A DNA stretch of 64,000 bases from Bordetella petrii (GTDB lineage: Bacteria; Pseudomonadota; Gammaproteobacteria; Burkholderiales; Burkholderiaceae_B). A program made the translations under genes and the position numbers. Below, in pieces: positions 19,691-28,454 of this stretch (positions are counted from its first letter, which is position 1; each line of letters opens with the position of its first letter). The notes below the pieces were generated by a model, which saw nothing but the letters and a program-made list of their open reading frames with translations, was not told the origin of the DNA and made no database searches. Location: positions 62,001 to 126,000 of the forward strand of contig WMBV01000003.1 of NCBI GenBank assembly GCA_017745595.1, given 5' to 3'.

Positions 19691-21166
19691 TCAGGTCCGG
19701 ATGGCGAAGGGGTCGCGGACTGCGTCGGAAAAATCGATCATTACGTTGCGGGTGGTCAGGTATTCGCGCAAGCCCGCCTCGCCGCGCTCGCGGCCGATGC
19801 CGGAATGCTTGAATCCGCCGAACGGCACTTGCGCGGCGATGGCGCGATAGGTGTTGACCCACACCGAGCCCGCCTGCATGGCGCGCGACACGCGCATGGC
19901 GCGCGCCAGGTCGCGGGTCCACAAGCCCGCCGCCAATCCATAGCGGGTGCCGTTGGCCATGCGGATGGCATCTTCCTCGGTATCGAAGGGGATCACGGCC
20001 AGGACCGGGCCGAAAATCTCTTCTTGCGCCAGCTCGCTGTCGTTGTCGACATCCGCGAAGATGGTGGGTTCGATAAAGTAGCCGCTGTCCAGGCCGGGGC
20101 CTTGCGCGCGCTTGCCGCCGCAGGCCAGCCGCGCGCCGGCTTCTTGGGCCTTCTGGATGATGGCCAGGATGCGGTCGAACTGGGGCCGGTTGGCCACGGT
20201 GCCCATTTCGGTGGCGGCATCGAGCGGGTTGCCCATGCGGATGGCCCGGGCGCGCTGCACCAGCGGGGTAAGCACCTGGTCCATGATGCCGCGCTGGACC
20301 AGCAGGCGCGAGCCCGCCACGCAGGTCTGCCCGGTGGCGCCGAAGATTCCCGCCAGGGCGCCCACCACGGCCTTGTCCAGGTCGGCATCGTCGAAAATGA
20401 TGTTGGGCGATTTGCCGCCCAATTCGAGTTTTACCGGCACCAGGCGGCGGCCCGCCAGGGACGCGATTTCCGAACCCACCCCCGGGCTGCCGGTGAAGCT
20501 GACCAGCGCCACGTCGGGATGGTTGACCAGCGCGCGGCCGGTATCGGCCGCGCCGGTGACGACGTTGAACACGCCGTCCGGAAAGCCCGCGGCCTGCACC
20601 AGGCTGGCGAATTCCAGTGTCGAGGCCGATGCATGTTCGCTGGGCTTGACCACGACGCAATTGCCGGCGGCCAGGGCCGGCGCCAGCTTGTTGGCCAGCA
20701 GGGCCAGCGGCGAATTCCAGGCCGTGATCAGCGCCACCACCCCATAGGGCTCCAGGCTGAGATAGTCGAGCGTATCGGGCTGGTCGAGCGGGATGTGCTG
20801 CCCGTACAGCTTGTCGGCATAGCCGGCGTAGTAGCGCAGCTGGCGGCCCACCCACACCATCTGCGGGCGGGTTTCCCGCACGATCTTGCCGTTGTCGGTG
20901 GTCTCGACGCGCGACATGCGGTCGGCGTTCTGTTCGATGAGTTCGGCCAGGCGCAGCATCATCTGCGCCCGCTTGACGCCGGGCGTATGGCGCCAGGTGG
21001 ACTCGAATGCCTGGCGGGCGGCGGCCACCGCATGGTCGACGTCCTGTTCGCAGGCCTCGGGGATTTCGGCCCAGGCTTCGCCGGTGTACGGATTATGGGC
21101 GGCAAGCATGCGCCCCCGGGCGGGGGGGATGCTGCGGCCATTGATGAACAAGCCATAACGCTGCAT
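19691..21166 (-). CDS. NAD(P)-dependent aldehyde dehydrogenase
   Basis: 491 residues from the ATG at 21166 (MQRYGLFINGRSIPP); the 60 extra codons upstream overlap the operator region. Catalytic Cys in GQTCVAGSRLLV, catalytic Glu in VKLELGGKSPNIIF, cofactor loops AWNSPLALLANKLAPALAAG and FTGSPGVGSEIA, and the C-terminal FGGFKHSGIGRERGEAGL. It oxidises an aldehyde to a carboxylate. It heads a minus-strand unit and is divergent from a second aldehyde dehydrogenase. The 347-bp gap holds two copies of the putative GntR operator. Confidence 0.93.
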   Translation of the reverse strand: MQRYGLFINGRSIPPARGRMLAAHNPYTGEAWAEIPEACEQDVDHAVAAARQAFESTWRHTPGVKRAQMMLRLAELIEQNADRMSRVETTDNGKIVRETRPQMVWVGRQLRYYAGYADKLYGQHIPLDQPDTLDYLSLEPYGVVALITAWNSPLALLANKLAPALAAGNCVVVKPSEHASASTLEFASLVQAAGFPDGVFNVVTGAADTGRALVNHPDVALVSFTGSPGVGSEIASLAGRRLVPVKLELGGKSPNIIFDDADLDKAVVGALAGIFGATGQTCVAGSRLLVQRGIMDQVLTPLVQRARAIRMGNPLDAATEMGTVANRPQFDRILAIIQKAQEAGARLACGGKRAQGPGLDSGYFIEPTIFADVDNDSELAQEEIFGPVLAVIPFDTEEDAIRMANGTRYGLAAGLWTRDLARAMRVSRAMQAGSVWVNTYRAIAAQVPFGGFKHSGIGRERGEAGLREYLTTRNVMIDFSDAVRDPFAIRT

Positions 21167-21324
21167 GGGCGCGGTCTCCGTTTGCCACAAAGAAATTCGT
21201 CGGTAGCGGCGGCCGAGGGCGCCGTTCCGTTGGTGCAGAGAGTCTGGAATCGCGCGCCGCCCGCGTCCAATACGGAATCGCGAATTCAGTGATAGGAAAA
21301 GGTGGTCTGGGCGTATTTGAAATT

Positions 21325-21336
21325 TAGTACGTACAA
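21325..21336. promoter_or_regulatory. Operator candidate TAGTACGTACAA (divergent aldehyde dehydrogenase promoters, site 1)
   Basis: 11/12 match to TTGTACGTACAA. It lies 159 bp before the start of the minus-strand aldehyde dehydrogenase, 97 bp centre-to-centre from the second site, in an AT-rich island. Confidence 0.5.
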
Positions 21337-21388
21337 AAATATCCAAGCCTATAAGGTTCGTATTGAGAAACTAAGCTTCCAGTAGACC

Positions 21389-21417
21389 TTGACACGGTGC
21401 CTATCGCACCGTAGTCT
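21389..21417 (+). promoter_or_regulatory. Sigma-70-like promoter TTGACA-N17-TAGTCT
   Basis: A perfect -35 hexamer at 21389-21394 and TAGTCT at 21412-21417 with a 17-bp spacer. The spacer itself contains the inverted repeat CGGTGC-CTATC-GCACCG. The expected transcription start, near 21424, falls inside the operator candidate TTGTACGAACAA at 21422-21433, an arrangement expected for repression. It would drive the operon starting at 21514. Confidence 0.6.
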
Positions 21418-21421
21418 AAAG

Positions 21422-21433
21422 TTGTACGAACAA
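21422..21433. promoter_or_regulatory. Operator candidate TTGTACGAACAA (divergent aldehyde dehydrogenase promoters, site 2)
   Basis: TTGT and ACAA arms around ACGA, 11/12 match to the perfect palindrome at 27853. It overlaps the expected start of transcription from the promoter at 21389-21417. Confidence 0.55.
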
Positions 21434-21513
21434 ATAATCATGGGCTTGGAATGCTGCGCCGCCGCGATGGCGGGCGGCGGCCGACGCCCGGAACCTTTTA
21501 TCGCGAGACACCC

Positions 21514-23010
21514 ATGCCCATCGACAGCACCCTTCTTCCGGTTTTCGAGAACTATGTGGGCGGCGCCGCCCGGCCGTCCGCGGCGGGCCGTTCATTCGTC
21601 AGCATCAACCCGGCCACGGGGCGCGAATGGGGCCGCTTCGTTGAGTCCGGCAAAGACGACGTCGACATGGCGGTGCGGGCCGCGGCCGACGCGCTGGCCG
21701 GGCCTTGGGGCAAGGCCTCGCCCACGCGGCGCGGCCGGCTGCTGATGGCCTGGGGCGAGAAAATCGCCGCGCACGCCGAGACCATCGCCCGGATGGAGTC
21801 GGCCCAGAACGGCAAGCTGCTGGCCGAGATGAAGGCGCAGGCGGGGGTGGTAAAGGAATGGCTGTACTACTTCGGTGGCCTGGCCGACAAGATAGAGGGC
21901 CGCGTCATTCCGGTGGAACGCCAGAGCGTGCTGAACTACACCTTGCGCGAACCCATCGGGGTGGTCGGCGTGATCGTGCCGTGGAACTCGCCCACGTTCC
22001 TGTCGATCATGAGCTGCGCCCCGGCGCTGGCGGCCGGCAACACCATCGTGCTCAAGCCGTCCGAGGTGACCTCGGCGTCGGCGTTCGAACTGGTGCGCCT
22101 GGCCGAAGAGGCGGGCATTCCGCCGGGCGTGCTGAATGTGGTGACCGGCGCCCGCGCCGCCGGCGAAGCGCTGGTCGACCACGAACAGGTGGCGAAGATC
22201 TGCTTCACCGGCAGCGACGCGGCCGGCCGCGCGATCGCGGCGCGCGCCGGCGCCAGGCTGGCGAGCTGCACGCTCGAACTGGGCGGCAAGAGCCCCAATA
22301 TCGTGTTCCAGGACGCCCCGGTCGAAAACGCCGTGGCGGGCGTGCTGTCGGGCATTTTCGCGGCCGCGGGCCAGACCTGCATTGCCGGTTCGCGCGCCTA
22401 TATCCACGCAAGCCTGTACGAGCAGGTGGTGGATCGCCTGGCGCAGCGCGCCCGGGCCATCAAGCTGGGCGATCCGCTGGCGGCGGACACGCAGATGGGG
22501 CCGGCGGCCACGGCGGCGCAGCTGCAAAAAAACCAGGCCATGGTGGCCCGGGCCGTGGAGAGCGGGGCCGAGGTCTTGTACGGCGGCCAGCGCGCCCAGG
22601 TGCCGGGCCTGGAGCAGGGATTCTTCTTTCAGCCCACCATTCTGCATCGCCTGAAATCCGACAACCCGATCTTGCAGGAAGAGGTGTTCGGCCCGGTGCT
22701 GGCGGTTACGCCATTCCAGGATGAAGAAGAAGTGCTGGCGCTGGCCAACGGCACCCGGTTCGGCCTGGCGGCCGGGATATGGACGCGCGACCTGCGCCGC
22801 GCGCACGGCATGGCCAGGCGCCTGCAGGCCGGCACCGTCTGGATCAACACGTATCGCGCCATGGCGTTCAATTCGCCATTCGGCGGCTACAAGCACAGCG
22901 GCATCGGCCGGGTGAACGGCATCGAATCGGTCGAGCAGTTCCTGCAGACCAAGAGCGTCTGGTGCGAAACCAGCGACGAAATCCAGGATCCGTTCGTGAT
23001 CAAGGTCTGA
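21514..23010 (+). CDS. NAD(P)-dependent aldehyde dehydrogenase
   Basis: 498 residues from the ATG at 21514. Catalytic GQTCIAGSRAYIH, LELGGKSPNIVF, cofactor loops VPWNSPTFLSIMSCAPALAAG and FTGSDAAGRAIA, and the terminal FGGYKHSGIGRVNGIESVEQ. It is clearly a paralogue of the divergent enzyme at 19691 and not a duplicate of it (many substitutions). First gene of the plus-strand operon with a ThDP enzyme 9 bp downstream; the pairing suggests that it oxidises the aldehyde released by that decarboxylase. Confidence 0.93.
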   Translation: MPIDSTLLPVFENYVGGAARPSAAGRSFVSINPATGREWGRFVESGKDDVDMAVRAAADALAGPWGKASPTRRGRLLMAWGEKIAAHAETIARMESAQNGKLLAEMKAQAGVVKEWLYYFGGLADKIEGRVIPVERQSVLNYTLREPIGVVGVIVPWNSPTFLSIMSCAPALAAGNTIVLKPSEVTSASAFELVRLAEEAGIPPGVLNVVTGARAAGEALVDHEQVAKICFTGSDAAGRAIAARAGARLASCTLELGGKSPNIVFQDAPVENAVAGVLSGIFAAAGQTCIAGSRAYIHASLYEQVVDRLAQRARAIKLGDPLAADTQMGPAATAAQLQKNQAMVARAVESGAEVLYGGQRAQVPGLEQGFFFQPTILHRLKSDNPILQEEVFGPVLAVTPFQDEEEVLALANGTRFGLAAGIWTRDLRRAHGMARRLQAGTVWINTYRAMAFNSPFGGYKHSGIGRVNGIESVEQFLQTKSVWCETSDEIQDPFVIKV

Positions 23011-23019
23011 GGGGCTGAC

Positions 23020-24636
23020 GTGACGACCCATACAGTGGCGGACCTGGTTGCCCAGGCGTGCGCGGCGCAGGGCGTGCGGCGGGCCTACGGCGTGCCGGGC
23101 GGCGGCAGTTCCCTGGACATGATCGAGGCTTTCGAGCGGCAAGGTATTGCGTTCCAGTTGTGCCGCACCGAAACCGGCGCGGCGCTGATGGCGGCGGCGG
23201 ATGCCGAACTGCGCCATGCGTTCGGCGTGGCGGTCACGACCCAAGGGCCGGGCACGGCCAGCGCGATGAACGGCATCGCCCATGCCGCGCTCGACCGCGC
23301 GCCGGTATTGTTCATCAGCGACGGCTGGTCGCCGGCGCGCGCCGCCTACGACACCCACCAGGTGTTCGACCAGCGCCGGATGGCCGGGGCGGTGGTGAAG
23401 GCCAGCTCGCGTCTCGACGGCGCCGACCCCGCCGCGGAACTGGCGGCGCTGATTGGCCGGATGCGGGCCGCGCCCTGGGGGCCGGTGCACCTGGAGCTGA
23501 CCAGCGAGACGGCCCGCGGCCCGGCGGCCGCCTGGCCGCCCGCGGCCCAGGCGCTCCAGCCCTGCGCCGGCGCGGCGCCGGCCCGCCACGGCAAGCCGGC
23601 CGAACTGCTGCGCGCCGCGCGCCGGCCGGTGCTGCTGGTCGGCCTGGAGGCGCGCGACCCGGGCGCGCCCGCCGGGGTGCTGGCGCTGGCGCGGCGTTTG
23701 CGGTGTCCGGTCTTGACGACCTACAAGGCCAAGGGCCTGGTCAGCGATGAATGCGACGAGTGGGTGGGGCACTTCACCGGCGGCGCGGCCGAACGCGAAT
23801 GCGTCGAGGCGGCCGACCTGATCGTGCTGTGCGGCCTGGACCCGGTCGAGCTGATCGGCCGGCCCTGGACTTACCGCGCGCCCGTGATCGACGTGGCGCT
23901 GGCCGAGCATCCCGTGCATTACCTGCGGCCGGCGGCGGGCCTGTACGGGCCGCTGGCGGCGGGGCTGCGGACACTGCTCGACGCGGCGGCCGAGTCGGCC
24001 TGGAAGCCGGCCGAGATCGCCGCGCTGCGCTCGGGCATGCTGGCGCGCCTGGCCTATCCGGGCACGGGGGCGGCGCTGTCGCCCCAGGCCGTGGTCGAGA
24101 CCGCCTTGCGCGTGGCCGGCCCGGCCCGCCCGGCCATGACCGTGGATGCGGGCGCGCACATGTTTTCCGCCATGGCGTTCTGGCGTGCCCGCGTGCCCGG
24201 GGGCGCGCTGATTTCGAACGGGCTGGCGACCATGGGCTATGCGCTGCCCGCCGCCATCGCGCGTTCGCTCAATCATCCCGACGAGCAGGTCATTGCCTTT
24301 ACGGGCGATGGCGGCCTGATGATGTGCGCCGGCGAACTGGCCACCGCCGCGCAGGCCGCCACGCGGCTCTGCGTGGTGGTGTTCAACGACGCCGCGCTGT
24401 CGCTGATCGCCCTGAAGCAGCGCGACCGCGGCATGCGCGATGCCGGCGTGTCGTGGCCGCGCGCGGACTTCGCCGCGGTGGCGCGCGGCTTCGGTTTAGA
24501 GGCGCATCGGGTGCGGACGCAGGCCGAGTACGAAGACGCATTGCGCCTGGCGTTCGCCGCCGGCAAGCCCTGCCTGATCGACGTCGAGGTCGACCCGTCG
24601 GGCTACGGCGCGCAGGCCCGCGCATTAAGAGGCTAG
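23020..24636 (+). CDS. ThDP-dependent decarboxylase/carboligase (benzoylformate decarboxylase/acetolactate synthase-like)
   Basis: 538 residues, GTG start at 23020. The N-terminal PYR domain carries the ThDP-activating Glu in CRTETGAALMAAADA (near residue 51); the C-terminal PP domain carries the Mg/ThDP motif TGDGGLMMCAGELATAAQAA ending in VVVFN. A central domain (about 190-330) is present but poor in FAD-binding features. In context, with an FMN 2-hydroxyacid dehydrogenase and aldehyde dehydrogenases in the same operon, decarboxylation of a 2-oxo acid to an aldehyde is the best guess. Sulfopyruvate-decarboxylase-like or carboligase activity cannot be excluded. Confidence 0.85.
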   Translation: MTTHTVADLVAQACAAQGVRRAYGVPGGGSSLDMIEAFERQGIAFQLCRTETGAALMAAADAELRHAFGVAVTTQGPGTASAMNGIAHAALDRAPVLFISDGWSPARAAYDTHQVFDQRRMAGAVVKASSRLDGADPAAELAALIGRMRAAPWGPVHLELTSETARGPAAAWPPAAQALQPCAGAAPARHGKPAELLRAARRPVLLVGLEARDPGAPAGVLALARRLRCPVLTTYKAKGLVSDECDEWVGHFTGGAAERECVEAADLIVLCGLDPVELIGRPWTYRAPVIDVALAEHPVHYLRPAAGLYGPLAAGLRTLLDAAAESAWKPAEIAALRSGMLARLAYPGTGAALSPQAVVETALRVAGPARPAMTVDAGAHMFSAMAFWRARVPGGALISNGLATMGYALPAAIARSLNHPDEQVIAFTGDGGLMMCAGELATAAQAATRLCVVVFNDAALSLIALKQRDRGMRDAGVSWPRADFAAVARGFGLEAHRVRTQAEYEDALRLAFAAGKPCLIDVEVDPSGYGAQARALRG

Positions 24637-24714
24637 GCCGCCACGCGCCGCGGACCCGGCTTGCAGGGGGGGCCGCGGCGGCATACCACACCACAACATC
24701 CCAAGGAGACTTAG

Positions 24715-25680
24715 ATGACATTCCGTATCCGCATGGCCCTGGCGGCCGTGCTGGCCGTGACGATGCCCGCCGCCCATGCCGACGAGGCCTGGCCGACCCG
24801 CGCGGTACGCTGGATCGTGCCCTTTGGCGCGGGGGGCACGGCCGATGCCGCCGCGCGGCACATTACCCAGAAGCTGAGCGAGCGCTGGGGGCAGCAGATC
24901 GTGATCGACAACCGGCCCGGCGCGAACACCGCCATTGCGGCCGCCGAGGCGGCGCGCGCCAAGCCGGATGGCTACACGCTGTTCCAGCCGATGAACTCGA
25001 CGCTGACGGTGAACCCCTACGCGTTCTCGAAACTGCCTTACGACCCGCTGCGCGATTTCACGCCGATCGGCGTGATGGCCTCGGTGCCGCTGATCGTGGT
25101 GGCCAACGACACGCTGCCGGCGCGGACGCTGCAAGAGTTCGTCGCGCAGGCCAGGCAGCAGCCGGGCCGCCTGACCCTGGGCGGCGGCGACGTGGGCGTG
25201 CAGCTGGCCGCCGAGCGCTTTTTGCGCGACGCCGGCATCGACGTGCAGTACGTGCCTTACAAGACCGGCGCCGACGTCATGCGCGGCCTGCTCTCCAGCG
25301 AGATCCAGGCCGGGCTGGACGGGGTGCCCGCCTATCCGCCGTTCCTGAAGTCGGGCAAGTTGCGCGCGCTGGCCACCAACAGCGGGCAGCGCATTCCCAC
25401 GCTGCCGGACGTGCCCACGATGAGCGAGCTGGGTTTCAAGAATTCTTCCGCGCCCATGTGGCATGCGCTGATGGCGCCGGCCGGCCTGCCCAAGGCCATC
25501 CAGGAAAAAATCGCCGCCGACCTGCAGGCGGTATTGGCGATGCCCGATCTGCGGGCCCGCATGGCCGAGCTGGGGCTGGAAGCGACCTGGATCGGCACGG
25601 ACGATTTCGTCAAGCTGATTGCCAGCGAATCGGCGCAGATGGCGCCGCTGGTGAAAGAGCTGGGCATCAAGCTGAACTGA
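24715..25680 (+). CDS. Tripartite tricarboxylate (Bug/TctC) family periplasmic receptor
   Basis: 321 residues. Signal peptide MTFRIRMALAAVLAVTMPAA with cleavage after AHA, then VRWIVPFGAGGTADAAARHI, IVIDNRPGANTAIAA and a C-terminal lobe. CCCAAGGAGAC lies just upstream of the ATG. Third gene of the operon; the FMN dehydrogenase follows after only 4 bp, so the bound ligand is plausibly the 2-hydroxy acid that the pathway consumes. No TctAB nearby. Confidence 0.92.
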   Translation: MTFRIRMALAAVLAVTMPAAHADEAWPTRAVRWIVPFGAGGTADAAARHITQKLSERWGQQIVIDNRPGANTAIAAAEAARAKPDGYTLFQPMNSTLTVNPYAFSKLPYDPLRDFTPIGVMASVPLIVVANDTLPARTLQEFVAQARQQPGRLTLGGGDVGVQLAAERFLRDAGIDVQYVPYKTGADVMRGLLSSEIQAGLDGVPAYPPFLKSGKLRALATNSGQRIPTLPDVPTMSELGFKNSSAPMWHALMAPAGLPKAIQEKIAADLQAVLAMPDLRARMAELGLEATWIGTDDFVKLIASESAQMAPLVKELGIKLN

Positions 25681-25684
25681 TCCC

Positions 25685-26866
25685 ATGAGCACGCCGACAC
25701 CTTCCGCCAAGACGGCCCGCCAGGCGCAGCGCTGCCTGAGCGTCGGCGACCTGCAGGCGCGCGCGCGCCGCTATTTGCCGCGTGTGATCTACGACTACCT
25801 GGAAGGCGGCGCGGACGACGAGGAATGCCTGGCCGAAAACCCCGCACGCCTGCGGCGGCACAAACTGCGGCCACGTTACCTGGTCGATATTTCCAGCCGC
25901 TCTCAGCGGGTGTCGGTGTTCGGCCGGGCCTACCGGGCGCCGTTCGGCATCAGCCCCATGGGCATGCTGGGCATGGTGCGGCAAGGCGGCGACCTGATGC
26001 TGGCCCGGGTGGCCGCGCAATCCGGCATTCCCTTCATTCTGTCGGGCGCCTGCAATGCCTCGCTCGAGTCGGTGACCCGCGACGCGCCGGGCAGCTGGCT
26101 GCAGTTCTATCCCTGCAAAGACCTGGCGATCGAGCGCGATATGCTGGCGCGCGCGGCGGGGGCGGGCATCCAGACCCTGGTCGTCGCGGTCGACGTGCCG
26201 CTGCATTCCAAGCGCGAACGCAATATCCGCAGCGGCTGGGTACGGCCGTACAAGCCCTCGGCCGCCGTCATCCTGGAAGCGCTGCGCCATCCGGCGTGGG
26301 TGGCGCGGTATCTGCGCCACGGCATTCCGGTCATGGAAAATTTCCTGCCCTATGCGCCCGCCGCCATCAGTGCGCGCGCGTTGACCGGTTTTTATGCCTC
26401 GCAGGTTCCGGCCGCGCATGGCTGGCCCATGGTCGAGCGGCTGCGCCGGCAATGGCGGGGCCAACTGGTCCTGAAGGGCATCCTGACGGCCGAAGACGCG
26501 CGGCTGGCGGCCGCGGCCGGCGTGGACGGGATCATCGTGTCGAACCATGGCGGCCGCCAGCTGGACCGCGGCGTGGCGGCGATCGATGCGCTGCCCGAAG
26601 TGGTGGACGCGGTGGGCCGCCAACTGACGGTGATGTTCGACAGCGGAATACGCCGCGGTTCGGATATCGCGGTGGCGCTCTGCCTGGGGGCCAGGCTGTG
26701 CTTCGCGGGGCGGGCGGCGGCCTACGGGCTGGCGGCGTTCGGCGCGGCCGGCGCCCAGCGGGCGGTGGACATCCTGCGCGGGGAACTCGACCTGACGCTG
26801 GGGCAGATCGGCTGCCCCGACGTGCGCGAACTGGGTCCGCGCTTTCTTTGGCAGGCCGGGCCCTAG
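25685..26866 (+). CDS. FMN-dependent 2-hydroxyacid dehydrogenase (LldD/MdlB family)
   Basis: 393 residues. Family signatures: ARRYLPRVIYDYLEGGADDE at the N-terminus, APFGISPMGMLGMV, and the active-site segment IIVSNHGGRQLD (catalytic His plus FMN-phosphate/substrate Arg). The insert from RNIRSGWVRPYKPSAA through HPAWVARYLRHGIPV resembles the membrane-binding segment of (S)-mandelate dehydrogenase, so it is probably a membrane-associated dehydrogenase rather than a soluble oxidase. It would oxidise an L-2-hydroxy acid to a 2-oxo acid. Its stop overlaps the stop of the convergent GntR gene (CTAG shared). Confidence 0.92.
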   Translation: MSTPTPSAKTARQAQRCLSVGDLQARARRYLPRVIYDYLEGGADDEECLAENPARLRRHKLRPRYLVDISSRSQRVSVFGRAYRAPFGISPMGMLGMVRQGGDLMLARVAAQSGIPFILSGACNASLESVTRDAPGSWLQFYPCKDLAIERDMLARAAGAGIQTLVVAVDVPLHSKRERNIRSGWVRPYKPSAAVILEALRHPAWVARYLRHGIPVMENFLPYAPAAISARALTGFYASQVPAAHGWPMVERLRRQWRGQLVLKGILTAEDARLAAAAGVDGIIVSNHGGRQLDRGVAAIDALPEVVDAVGRQLTVMFDSGIRRGSDIAVALCLGARLCFAGRAAAYGLAAFGAAGAQRAVDILRGELDLTLGQIGCPDVRELGPRFLWQAGP

Positions 26867-27678
26867 GCCCGGCGCAGCTTCATGTTGAAGCGGAACTTGT
26901 CGGCCGGGTACAGGTTGACGGAGATCTCGGCGACTTTGTCCGCGGTGTTTTTATAGGTGCGCCTGACTTCGACCACGCTGGAGCCGGGCTCGACCTGCAG
27001 GCCGGCGGCCAGTTCGTCGGGCACGGGGCGCACCCGCAGCATTTGCTCGACTTCCACGAGCCGTTCGCCGTAGATGTCTTCGATTAGGCGCCAGATGGGC
27101 CCGCGCTGCCGGCCCAGCATGCGTTCCACGCCGGCGAATTCGGCGGCGACGTAGACCTCGGTCCAGCAAACGGGGGGCGCGGCGGGTTCGTTGCCCAGCC
27201 GGAAGCCCTGCAGGCGCAGCCAGCGCTGCCTGGGCGGCAAGCCGGCTTCATCGAGCTGGGCATCTTCGCTATCGATGACGTCGCTGCGCTCGACCGCATA
27301 GCGGCTTTCGGCGGCATAGGCGATGAGTTCGTCGATGGAGGCGACCCGGTGCACATTGAACGGTGTGCTGGGCGGCGGCGGCATCACCGTGGTGCCCGAT
27401 CCTTGCCGCGACGCCACCAGGCCGTCGGCGCGCAATTGCCGCAAGGCCTCGCGCACCGTGTGGCGGCTGACGGCGAAGCGCTCGGCCAGTTCTTCTTCGG
27501 TGGGCAATTGCGACCCTACCGGGAACACGCCGCGGATGATGTCGTTGCGCAGGTGCTGTACCAGTTGACGGTACAAGGGCTCGCCCGAGTCGGACGAGCG
27601 GGCCGCGAGCGCGCGGGGGCGCCGCCTCGGTTTGGCGGATGCGGCGGCAACTTGAACGGACTTCTTGGCGGCGGGCAT
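26863..27678 (-). CDS. GntR-family regulator, HutC subfamily (UTRA domain)
   Basis: 271 residues. A basic N-terminal tail (residues 1-30) precedes the winged HTH (EPLYRQLVQHLRNDIIRGVF, TEEELAERFAVSRHTVREAL, RQGSGTTV) and a C-terminal UTRA effector domain (about 115-271, ending ISVNLYPADKFRFNMKLRRA). Regulators of this subfamily bind palindromes of the TTGT-N4-ACAA kind. Two such sites lie in front of this gene and its divergent cupin operon, and more lie at 1.9, 21.3-21.4 and 35 kb. I infer that it is the repressor of that set. Effector unknown, presumably a pathway acid. Confidence 0.9.
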   Translation of the reverse strand: MPAAKKSVQVAAASAKPRRRPRALAARSSDSGEPLYRQLVQHLRNDIIRGVFPVGSQLPTEEELAERFAVSRHTVREALRQLRADGLVASRQGSGTTVMPPPPSTPFNVHRVASIDELIAYAAESRYAVERSDVIDSEDAQLDEAGLPPRQRWLRLQGFRLGNEPAAPPVCWTEVYVAAEFAGVERMLGRQRGPIWRLIEDIYGERLVEVEQMLRVRPVPDELAAGLQVEPGSSVVEVRRTYKNTADKVAEISVNLYPADKFRFNMKLRRA

Positions 27679-27787
27679 GGCGTCGATTCTACCTCAGGCG
27701 TCCGGGCGCAAAAGAGCCGCCACGCAAGGGTAGAGCGCGATCCGCGCGGCTTGCGCCGGGCCCCGGCCGGGCGGCGCACATTTACAT

Positions 27788-27799
27788 ATGTTCGTACAA
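27788..27799. promoter_or_regulatory. Operator candidate ATGTTCGTACAA (gntR/cupin intergenic, site 1)
   Basis: Complement of the TTGTACGAACA form of the motif. It lies 110 bp upstream of the GntR start at 27678 and 65 bp centre-to-centre from the perfect palindrome at 27853, so it is placed for autoregulation. Confidence 0.5.
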
Positions 27800-27852
27800 C
27801 TTATTAGTAATAACACCTATACATAACTGATCGTCAGGTGATAGCATTGTTG

Positions 27853-27864
27853 TTGTACGTACAA
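27853..27864. promoter_or_regulatory. Operator candidate TTGTACGTACAA, perfect palindrome (gntR/cupin intergenic, site 2)
   Basis: A perfect 12-bp palindrome 57 bp upstream of the cupin start and between that operon and the divergent GntR gene. It is the best copy in the window and serves as my reference for the motif. Confidence 0.6.
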
Positions 27865-27920
27865 GCTACAAATATCCCTGTGCCGCCGGTCCCAGGCGGT
27901 CCCACCAGGAGGAGACGTTC

Positions 27921-28442
27921 ATGAGCGATCCCGCCGAAGTACCCTCGACCGCGGCCCGGCTGCGGTTTTCCATGCGCAACCTGCCCTTGCTGGAAGGCGG
28001 CGCCACGATGGAGTTGCTGGGTTTGTCGCCCATGTTGTGGGCGCATTCCAAGGTCTATTCATCCGGCGGCGAGAATGCGCTGCACAGCCACGACATCGAA
28101 GACCATGTGTTCCTGGTGCTGCAGGGCGAGGCGGAGTTTCATTTCGAAGATGCCAGCATGGCCACGGTGCGGGCCTTCGAAGGCGTGACGGTGCCGCGCG
28201 GCATCCGCTACCGCTTCAAGGCCAATGAAGCGCACGGCAATCTGGTGATGTTCCGCGTGGGCGCGGCGGCGGTAAAAGATTCCACCGACCTGCATCCCAA
28301 GTTCGGCATTCCGAACGAGGCCATGCAAAGCCGCACCGATCCGCAGGGCCGCCATGCGGCCGGCGACGCCAAGAAAAACGGCGCGGCCGCGCAGCCCACG
28401 GTTTTCAAGCCCGGCGCGTATTTCGCCCCCGATAGCGACTGA
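27921..28442 (+). CDS. Cupin-domain protein
   Basis: 173 residues, one cupin barrel. Metal-binding motif 1 is seen in ENALHSHDIEDHVFLVLQGE (two His and a Glu) and motif 2 in VTVPRGIRYRFKANEAHGN. A 50-residue low-complexity tail follows. AGGAGGAG lies before the ATG. It heads a plus-strand operon (cupin, Bug, amidohydrolase, Bug) with short spacers. It may be a small isomerase, dioxygenase or ligand-binding accessory; sequence alone does not decide. Confidence 0.8.
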   Translation: MSDPAEVPSTAARLRFSMRNLPLLEGGATMELLGLSPMLWAHSKVYSSGGENALHSHDIEDHVFLVLQGEAEFHFEDASMATVRAFEGVTVPRGIRYRFKANEAHGNLVMFRVGAAAVKDSTDLHPKFGIPNEAMQSRTDPQGRHAAGDAKKNGAAAQPTVFKPGAYFAPDSD

Positions 28443-28454
28443 CTAGAGGCCACC

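Noticed and set aside
21389-21745. 118-codon plus-strand open frame overlapping the start of the second aldehyde dehydrogenase
   Set aside because: It begins inside the promoter and runs out of frame into the dehydrogenase gene; no independent features.
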